Source: Deltaproteobacteria bacterium RBG_13_61_14 (GTDB lineage: Bacteria > RBG-13-61-14). From it: a DNA stretch of 18,270 nt. The notes beneath the pieces were generated by a model. It made no database searches, was not told where the DNA came from, and was given only the letters and a program-made list of their open reading frames with translations. Location: contig MGQK01000099.1 in the NCBI GenBank assembly GCA_001797815.1, positions 2,281 to 20,550 on the forward strand, written 5' to 3'. Position 1 is the stretch's first letter, and every line of letters begins with the position of its first letter. Positions 13,239 through 18,270 of the stretch are shown piece after piece. Position numbers and translations under genes: made by a program.

Positions 13239-14411
13239 ATGAAGACTGCGAAGAAGGCCGGCAACCGGTTGATCGAAATCAAGGCCGGCAAGGTGGGTCC
13301 GATCAAGCCCCGGCAGAAAACGGTCAAGGTCAAGCAACCCGGGGATTATCCGGGGCTTCCGCCTGTCTATCTTGAGATCTGCCAGAACTACCGCAAATTT
13401 ATGGAAGGCCCCCCGCTCTGCGATGAACTGGTGGCGCTGGTCCAGCACATGTTCACGGAAGAGGAAGCCTCGGTGGTCCGATATCTCGGACCGCTCACGA
13501 TGCTGCCCGCGGACAAGGTGGCTGAAAAGGCGAACCGGCCGGTCGAGGAAGTCCGCCCAATCCTGGACGAGCTGGCAGAAGAAAAACACATCATCGTCAG
13601 CTTCGGCCCGGCCGGGGCCAAGACCTACGTGGGCCTGCCCATTGTGCCGGGCGCGTTCGAGATGGTCCTGATCCGGCAATCCCTGGACACCTTGACGGAC
13701 TGGCACCGCCGCTTCGCCAAGCTGTTCGAGGACCTTTACGAGACCGGATTCATGGTGGACGGCGTGGGCAAAATGCCGCCGGCGATCCGGTATTTGCCGG
13801 TGGGAGGCGTCATCGAAGCCCATCCCATGGCCTTGCCCTCGGACCTGCTGGAGCAGATCATTGACCAGTATAACTCTTTCGCGGTCGGGCTTTGCCAGTG
13901 CCGGATGACCGAAAATATCGTGGGCCGCGGCTGCGGCCGGCCCCTGGACAACTGCACCGCCATGGGCGCCATGGCCGATAGGGCGATTGCCGCCGGCCAG
14001 ATGCGGAGGGTCGAGAAAAAGCAGCTCCTGGAGATCAAGCGGCAGGCTGAGGCCAGCGGTCTGGTCAACTGGGCCATGAACCAGAACCTGATGCCGGGGT
14101 CGAGCGCCATCTGTTCCTGCTGCGGGTGCTGCTGTCACGCCATGCGCATGATCAGCGAGTTCAACCTGCCGGGGACCATCGCGCCGCCCCATTTCATGCC
14201 GGAAGTAGATCAAGACCAGTGCGACTATTGCGCCAAGTGCGCCCGGGCCTGTCCCATGGGCGCCATCACCATAAACACCAAAGCCAAGACGCGCGAGTTC
14301 CAGCCCTTGCGCTGCGTGGGCTGCGGCCAATGCCTGGTGGCCTGCGACAAGCAAAAGGCCATCCGCCTCGAACCGGTCCCTGGATACCAGCCGCCAAAAT
14401 TCCTAGGCTGA
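13239..14411 (+). CDS. Winged-helix / cysteine-rich / 2[4Fe-4S] ferredoxin fusion protein
   Basis: The 390-residue product begins with a basic tail. A helical part resembling a winged-helix domain follows at about 60-125 (MLPADKVAEKANRPVEEVRP). A central cysteine-rich region has C219-x-C221, C232, C239 and the striking CSCCGCCC at 292-299. The C-terminus is a ferredoxin with C328-x2-C331-x2-C334-x3-C338 and C359-x2-C362-x2-C365-x3-C369. The last motif has C-D where C-P is usual. Proteins of this layout (GRGCGRPL..., CSCCGCCC, then two 4Fe-4S motifs) occur in anaerobes and are annotated as 4Fe-4S proteins of unknown role; electron transfer in the cytoplasm is likely. GAAGGA about 7 nt upstream supports the ATG. 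A perfect hairpin follows the stop directly. Confidence 0.87.
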   Translation: MKTAKKAGNRLIEIKAGKVGPIKPRQKTVKVKQPGDYPGLPPVYLEICQNYRKFMEGPPLCDELVALVQHMFTEEEASVVRYLGPLTMLPADKVAEKANRPVEEVRPILDELAEEKHIIVSFGPAGAKTYVGLPIVPGAFEMVLIRQSLDTLTDWHRRFAKLFEDLYETGFMVDGVGKMPPAIRYLPVGGVIEAHPMALPSDLLEQIIDQYNSFAVGLCQCRMTENIVGRGCGRPLDNCTAMGAMADRAIAAGQMRRVEKKQLLEIKRQAEASGLVNWAMNQNLMPGSSAICSCCGCCCHAMRMISEFNLPGTIAPPHFMPEVDQDQCDYCAKCARACPMGAITINTKAKTREFQPLRCVGCGQCLVACDKQKAIRLEPVPGYQPPKFLG

Positions 14412-14434
14412 TTTTCAGCCCGCCGGGCTGAAAA
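14412..14434. terminator. Perfect 10-bp hairpin after the ferredoxin-like gene
   Basis: TTTTCAGCCC (14412-14421), loop GCC, GGGCTGAAAA (14425-14434) begins immediately after the stop. It is symmetric, and no U-run follows on either strand, so it may be an atypical terminator or a 3'-stabilising stem. Confidence 0.55.
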
Positions 14435-14439
14435 CGATA

Positions 14440-14544
14440 GTGCCTCCATGAGTGCGATTCGTGCTCCGGTGAGTATGATACGTGCTTCCATGAGTGCGAA
14501 AGGCGACTGGATGAGGAAGATAGGTGTCGGGGTGGGGAAGATCC
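14440..14544. repeat. Five degenerate tandem copies of a 21-nt unit
   Basis: Copies start at 14440, 14461, 14482, 14503 and 14524. The first and third differ at few positions (GTGCYTCCATGAGTGCGA...), the second is closely related, and the fourth and fifth drift. Each unit itself divides into three 7-nt parts (for example GTGCCTC-CATGAGT-GCGATTC). Confidence 0.72.
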
Positions 14545-14584
14545 GGACAGAACGGGGCTCGTTATGGGTGCGATGCGCGAAGAC

Positions 14585-14619
14585 GCGGTAGGCAGTATGC
14601 AGTAGGCAGTAGGCAGGGA
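14585..14619. repeat. Heptad array of GCAGTAG type
   Basis: Five in-register 7-mers: GCGGTAG, GCAGTAT, GCAGTAG, GCAGTAG, GCAGGGA. It has the same period as the other intergenic arrays but a different sequence. Confidence 0.7.
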
Positions 14620-14773
14620 AAGAAGAAAATAAATTTTAAATAGTTGCGAGAATTTGAGAGTCTCCAAGTGGCAATGCAGACCCTGACCAGAGAAACTCGC
14701 GATTTTTTGGCGGCCATCGAACAAAAAAAGCCATTATAAATCGCCAGGTTACGATCTCGAACCATTGTTTGAT

Positions 14774-14808
14774 TTCAGCCTTCATCCTTCAGAATTCATC
14801 CTTCCTTA
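14774..14808. repeat. Heptad array of TTCATCC type
   Basis: Five in-register 7-mers: TTCAGCC, TTCATCC, TTCAGAA, TTCATCC, TTCCTTA. Confidence 0.65.
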
Positions 14809-14907
14809 TTATATGTAGAAATGTTGCAGTTTTTGGCGGGCCCCACCCTTTGCGGACAAAGGGCGGGCTACAAGGTGCACAAAGGACTGTAAGCGGTTTA
14901 AATACGG

Positions 14908-15255
14908 TCAAGAAAGGTCTTCGTGATCGGCCGGCTCGAGGCACTGGCTGAGGCGGAGCGCGAGGAGGTCGCGGACGCGGCCGGCTTTCTCGAAGTAGCT
15001 CAGGTCCAGGGCGTCCACTTCAGCCACCTTGCCGGCAAGCTCATGGTCGCCGATGGTCGCGAACAGCCAGGTTTGCAGTTCACCCAGGTCCAGGACCGGA
15101 TTGGGTTTGCAGAGGAAGCCCACCACTTCGGAGAAGCCGTAGAGGTCAATGTCCAGGTATCCGAGCCGGGGGTGCAGCAGGCTGCCGACCAGACGCTGTT
15201 TAAATTCCAAATTTGCCAGAACCGCCTCGCGCAAGCGGCCGCGGGGTTGGGTCAA
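14908..15255 (-). CDS. Small protein of unknown function downstream of aldehyde oxidoreductase
   Basis: A 115-residue frame starting at TTG 15255, five nt after the aldehyde oxidoreductase stop. The composition looks like a soluble folded protein (GYLDIDLYGFSEVVGFLCKP; VDALDLSYFEKAGRVRDLLA), with no membrane segment, one cysteine in the middle and one near the end. No alternative start codon lies inside, so TTG with translational coupling is the only reading; purine-rich GGGAGGGAAGAG inside the end of the preceding gene may serve as ribosome-binding site. I do not recognise the family. The position suggests a role with the tungsten enzyme (chaperone, regulator or small subunit). The opposite strand also has an open frame here, but this frame has the more protein-like composition and fits the operon. 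Confidence 0.6.
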   Translation of the reverse strand: MTQPRGRLREAVLANLEFKQRLVGSLLHPRLGYLDIDLYGFSEVVGFLCKPNPVLDLGELQTWLFATIGDHELAGKVAEVDALDLSYFEKAGRVRDLLALRLSQCLEPADHEDLS

Positions 15256-15260
15256 CTCAA

Positions 15261-17441
15261 TTATGTCTCTTCCCTCCCGATCCGGCCGGCGGCTTTCAGC
15301 TCATCCGCGGCCGATTTGAGTCCCAGGGATTCCAGGGTCCTGGCCCGGGGCCAGCCAGTGGTCGGGTCCCAGCCCTCGAACCGATAATACCGCGTTTTCC
15401 ATTCCTCGAATTTTTTCTCGTCAATGGAGCGGCCCCTGACGCTCAAGTATTCCCATTTTCCATTTTTAAGACCGGGCAGGTAAGCCGGTTTATTGAAGGG
15501 CGTCTGGTAAATGTAGGGCGAGAACCGCGCCAGGTCGCGGTGCCGGCCCTGCAGGGTCCAGATCGCGTTATCGAGGTTCCAGATTTTCCGGCCCAGCTCG
15601 ATGCCGTCGCCGAAAGAGAGGTTCGAGCCGGTGACCGCTTTGAAGAACCGGGGCTCTCCTTCTCCGAGCATTCCGCGTTTATCCGGCACCGCGGGGTTGA
15701 TAAAGTCCGGGAAGAGCAGATCGCAGAAGAGCATGGACTGCTTCCAGAACCGGGTGTAGCGGCGGTGCCAGGCCACCAGCTTGACCATGCTCTCCGAATA
15801 CATGTTTTCGGTGCTGTAATCCAGCATCCGCAAATCGCCCTGGAACGGCGCCATCCGGCTGGTAAACAAGTAGGCGGCTTCTTCCGCGGTCACGATCGGT
15901 TCCTTCCTCAGCAATTGGGACAGGGTGCCGATCATGAATAACGCGACAAAGCCATGTTCATTGATGTCCCGGTCGCCCAAGATTGAGCCGTATCCCCATT
16001 CGAGCTGGAACCGGGGGTCGTAATGATCCGGCAGTCCCCAATAGGCAAAGCGGAGCAGGCCGGAATTCAGATCCTCTTCCAGCCGGCCCCATTTCTTGGC
16101 CGCGCGATAAAAGCCTTCGGCCAGGTCATCGCCCAGTCCCGCCTCCCGATAAGCCACCGCGTGGAAAAGCTTCTCGGCCAGCTCTTCTTCGCCCAGCTTG
16201 TCAAAAGGCAGGTCCGTGGCGATCTCCCGGCCCGGGCCGAGTTTCTTCATTTGATAGAGGCTGCGGAGGTAGAGGAGGCCGAGCAAGAACTCGAAAGCAT
16301 TGATCCCGTATTTTTGCAGCAAGTCCGTGGCCCGGAAAGCGGCGTCGGTTTGTTTCCCTTTCAAGAGCAGGACCGGGTCCAACGGCAGCCCGGCCAGCAT
16401 GCCGCCGACCAGCTTGGACATGGCTTTGGCCAAAAGCCCGGAGTGCTTCTGCAAATCATACATGGCATAGACTCCGGATTCGCCGCAGGAGGACTCATTG
16501 CCCAGGCCGGACTGGTTCCGGGTCCGGCATCCCACGGGACAGCCCATGCAGGCCTGCGGTCGGGACTGCCGCGGCCATTGCCAGAAGACGATGGGCGCGG
16601 GCATTGAGCCGGGAGAAACGGCCGTGCCCCGGGGATGGACGCTGGTTTCGAGGAGTTGATCAAGCGCGGCCGGATCGTCCACGTTCAGACCGTAATTCCG
16701 TTTCGCCCACAACCGGGCGTTGAGCACCTCCCGGGGGTCGGACACCTCCACGCTCCCGGTCCCGATCACGCTGATCGCCTTGAGGTTCTTGGAGCCCCAG
16801 ACCGCGCCGAACCCGCCCTGGCCGGCCGCGTTGCCGGCGTCATGGATCACGGCCCCGACCCGGGCCAGGTTCTCCCCGGCCGGGCCGATGGCCAGCACTG
16901 CCGGCCGCTGGGTAGTGCGCCCGTCCGCTTCCGAGCCGGCCACTTCGTTCCAGTCGCCGAAGCTCTCGCCGCAGACTATCTTCCAGATCCGCGCCTGGGT
17001 CTCCCAGGTGTCAAGTCCCCAGAGCGGACGGGCATCCTCGATCCGGACCTCGTCGTTCCTCAGGTCCAGCCAGACCGGTTTCTCGGCCCGGCCCTCGATC
17101 ACGATCCCGTCCCAGCCGGCGAATTTAAGCATGGGCCCGAACCGGCCGCCCACGTTGCTCCGGGTAAACCACCCGATGGGGTAGGACTGCACCCCGATCC
17201 CCTGCATCTCGGTCCGGGAAGCGGCGCCGGGGATCAGGGTCCCGGTCAGAGGCGAGGTCATGATCGTGATCACGTTCCTGGGGTCGAGACCCTCGATGGT
17301 TTTGTCCTTGACCAGGTCAAAGAAGATGGCCGAACCCAGGCCGTGGCCTCCGCCCCAGGGGGAGTATTCGCGGGTATCCAGACGGGTGATCCGGCCGCTG
17401 GTGAGGTTGACCCGGAGGATCTTGCCGGTGTATCCGTTCAT
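15261..17441 (-). CDS. aor: Tungsten-containing aldehyde:ferredoxin oxidoreductase family protein
   Basis: A 726-residue member of the AOR family, which binds a bis-pyranopterin tungsten cofactor and one [4Fe-4S] cluster and interconverts aldehydes and carboxylates (or related substrates) with low-potential electron carriers. The start NGYTGKILRVNLTSG, the pterin-binding N-terminal beta region (PLTGTLIPGAASRTEM; RFGPMLKFAGWDGIVIEG) and GPAGENLARVGAV are typical. The cluster ligands are C298-x2-C301-x3-C305, with C573 (LFCDLLFP) as the probable fourth. It is longer than the ~605-residue archaeal AOR, which fits a bacterial subclass; substrate is unknown. There is no signal peptide. CAGGAG 7 nt upstream supports ATG 17441. 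The ferredoxin gene upstream (17500-18198) is the likely electron partner; a small gene follows after 5 nt. Confidence 0.92.
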   Translation of the reverse strand: MNGYTGKILRVNLTSGRITRLDTREYSPWGGGHGLGSAIFFDLVKDKTIEGLDPRNVITIMTSPLTGTLIPGAASRTEMQGIGVQSYPIGWFTRSNVGGRFGPMLKFAGWDGIVIEGRAEKPVWLDLRNDEVRIEDARPLWGLDTWETQARIWKIVCGESFGDWNEVAGSEADGRTTQRPAVLAIGPAGENLARVGAVIHDAGNAAGQGGFGAVWGSKNLKAISVIGTGSVEVSDPREVLNARLWAKRNYGLNVDDPAALDQLLETSVHPRGTAVSPGSMPAPIVFWQWPRQSRPQACMGCPVGCRTRNQSGLGNESSCGESGVYAMYDLQKHSGLLAKAMSKLVGGMLAGLPLDPVLLLKGKQTDAAFRATDLLQKYGINAFEFLLGLLYLRSLYQMKKLGPGREIATDLPFDKLGEEELAEKLFHAVAYREAGLGDDLAEGFYRAAKKWGRLEEDLNSGLLRFAYWGLPDHYDPRFQLEWGYGSILGDRDINEHGFVALFMIGTLSQLLRKEPIVTAEEAAYLFTSRMAPFQGDLRMLDYSTENMYSESMVKLVAWHRRYTRFWKQSMLFCDLLFPDFINPAVPDKRGMLGEGEPRFFKAVTGSNLSFGDGIELGRKIWNLDNAIWTLQGRHRDLARFSPYIYQTPFNKPAYLPGLKNGKWEYLSVRGRSIDEKKFEEWKTRYYRFEGWDPTTGWPRARTLESLGLKSAADELKAAGRIGREET

Positions 17442-17499
17442 CGGGAAACTCCTGGCTGAGAGTGTCCAGCCGCTCTGATTTGCTCAGGTCCTTCGCGGT

Positions 17500-18198
17500 T
17501 TAATCAGGGGAGTAGCCAAAGCTTCTCCAGGTGGCTTTGCGCAGATTGACCTGGTAGTCGGCATACCCTTCCTGGACCGGCAGCTCGATAACCAGGGCAA
17601 TGGCATTGAGGGGGCAGGCCTCACGGCAGGCCTGTTTGCCGGCCGGACCTCCCGCTTCGTCAAAAAACTTGGCCCCGGCGCAGAGGTCGCATTTGTGCGC
17701 GCGTTTTATCTGGGGGTTCCAGATGGAGCGACTCGGCGGGAAAGGGCATTCTTTCACACAGGTCTTGCAGCCGATGCACTTCGTCGGGTCCACCGTCCGG
17801 ACAAACCCGTGCTCCGGGTCGGCGTGCATGGCGCCGGTGGGGCATCGGGTCACACACACCGGATCGGCGCATTGCCGGCAGGGCGCCATGCTCAGGTCTT
17901 GCGGGAAGCCCTGAAACGGGTCTTGCAGGACCTGGATCCGGGCCAAGGATAGGTTCTCCTTGCCCTCGTGCGCCATCGAGCAGGCCAGCATACAGGTCAG
18001 GCAGCCCTGGCACTTTTTGGGGTCAACCAACAGGTAACCCTTGGCCAAAGGGACTTCCGCGGTTTTCGCCGCAAGGGCGCGCGGTCCCGAAAGGCCGACG
18101 ACCGCGAGCACCGATAGGCCGGCGGACTCCTTTAAAAATTCCCGCCGCGCTATCGGCCTACCTGCTTTTCCCCTTTTCCTGTCCTCGCCGCTGCTCAT
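17500..18198 (-). CDS. Tat-signal four-cluster ferredoxin, electron partner of the AOR
   Basis: A 232-residue iron-sulfur protein of the DmsB/HybA-like type. The N-terminus has a twin-arginine motif RREFLK (18-23), a hydrophobic core SAGLSVLAVVGLSG and a cleavage-like ALAA. Sixteen cysteines form four [4Fe-4S] motifs: C63/66/69/73, C107/110/115/119, C141/144/147/151 and C170/173/191/195. Such subunits pass electrons between a molybdo- or tungstoenzyme and membrane or soluble carriers. ATG 18198 was chosen because GGGAGG lies 9 nt upstream and because this start lies downstream of the -10 element; the frame is open further up. It is the first gene of the AOR operon. The Tat signal is odd, since the AOR itself lacks one. 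Confidence 0.9.
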   Translation of the reverse strand: MSSGEDRKRGKAGRPIARREFLKESAGLSVLAVVGLSGPRALAAKTAEVPLAKGYLLVDPKKCQGCLTCMLACSMAHEGKENLSLARIQVLQDPFQGFPQDLSMAPCRQCADPVCVTRCPTGAMHADPEHGFVRTVDPTKCIGCKTCVKECPFPPSRSIWNPQIKRAHKCDLCAGAKFFDEAGGPAGKQACREACPLNAIALVIELPVQEGYADYQVNLRKATWRSFGYSPD

Positions 18199-18207
18199 CT
18201 TGATCGG

Positions 18208-18213
18208 CCTCCC
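18208..18213 (-). promoter_or_regulatory. Shine-Dalgarno site fixing the ferredoxin start
   Basis: GGGAGG on the minus strand, 9 nt before ATG 18198. It rules against the in-frame ATG at 18267, which would lie upstream of the promoter's -35. Confidence 0.6.
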
Positions 18214-18231
18214 GACCTTTACTTTTTGCAA

Positions 18232-18260
18232 AGTATAGCGAGGCATAATTATCCCGTCAA
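18232..18260 (-). promoter_or_regulatory. Sigma70-type promoter of the AOR operon
   Basis: The minus strand reads TTGACG (18260-18255), a 17-nt spacer, then TATACT (18237-18232). Both hexamers match the consensus at five of six positions. The leader to ATG 18198 is short, about 25-30 nt. Confidence 0.68.
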
Positions 18261-18270
18261 GCTTCACCGG

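Larger units (their letters stand above)
14435..14907. other. Repeat-rich intergenic region between convergent transcription units
   Basis: Nearly 500 nt without a credible gene. It holds a 21-nt repeat (14440-14544), two heptad arrays (14585-14619, 14774-14808) and a stem GCGATTT/AAATCGC (14699-14705 with 14738-14744). It also holds the hairpin CCCTTTG-CGGA-CAAAGGG (14846-14863). The last is the best terminator-like element on the side of the minus-strand operon, though no U-run follows it. Confidence 0.5.

Noticed and set aside
13092-14354. 420-codon minus-strand frame
   Set aside because: Antisense to the ferredoxin-like gene, which has its own promoter, ribosome-binding site and cluster motifs.
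15213-17459. Long plus-strand frames (15213-15941, 16023-16607, 16635-17459)
   Set aside because: Shadows of the aldehyde oxidoreductase gene, with no recognisable domains.

Overview
The window is a GC-rich bacterial chromosome segment. Its gene content is a DksA-like regulator next to a BamD-like protein, a FabK-type enoyl reductase, an octaheme cytochrome of the hydroxylamine-oxidoreductase class, a tungsten aldehyde:ferredoxin oxidoreductase with a Tat-type ferredoxin partner, several iron-sulfur and radical SAM proteins, and repeat-rich intergenic DNA. This fits an anaerobic or microaerophilic Gram-negative bacterium, most plausibly Desulfobacterota (former Deltaproteobacteria) or a neighbouring phylum. 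That placement is an inference from gene content, not a phylogeny.

Layout. (1) 1-2603, minus strand: a tightly coupled operon, dksA-like > bamD-like > two-domain NTF2-like lipoprotein > TPR protein cut by the window edge. Two junctions are 4-nt ATGA overlaps. A divergent promoter region lies at about 2655-2692. (2) 2804-4166, plus: a small secreted, possibly beta-barrel protein followed by a LOG/TIGR00730 nucleotide-binding protein. (3) 4292-6504, plus: a radical SAM protein with an unusual CX4CX2C motif, then a FabK-like flavoprotein. Each of the two intergenic gaps here is filled by a long inverted repeat with 33-bp arms built from 7-nt units. (4) 6717-8225, minus: the octaheme cytochrome, standing alone. 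(5) 8338-11091, minus: radical SAM (CX3CX2C) > TetR regulator > polytopic membrane protein. This operon sits behind a strong promoter whose -10 is overlapped by a near-perfect palindromic operator at 11342-11359. (6) 11558-12820, minus: a lone, visibly AT-richer gene ending in a PD-(D/E)XK nuclease-like domain. (7) 13239-14411, plus: a cysteine-rich winged-helix/ferredoxin protein behind a strong promoter. (8) 14908-18198, minus: a Tat-signal four-cluster ferredoxin > tungsten aldehyde oxidoreductase > small unknown protein, behind a strong promoter.

How the genes may work together. Regions 7 and 8 look like anaerobic electron-transfer functions: aldehyde or carboxylate redox with [4Fe-4S] carriers. 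Region 5 looks like a self-contained, autoregulated pathway of unknown product. Region 1 joins transcriptional control to envelope assembly. The least explained signals are three. First, many intergenic sequences have a 7-nt (or 21-nt) period although their sequences differ from locus to locus. Second, region 5 is an uncharacterised operon with an unusually clear operator. Third, the solitary nuclease-like gene in region 6 has no recognised family.
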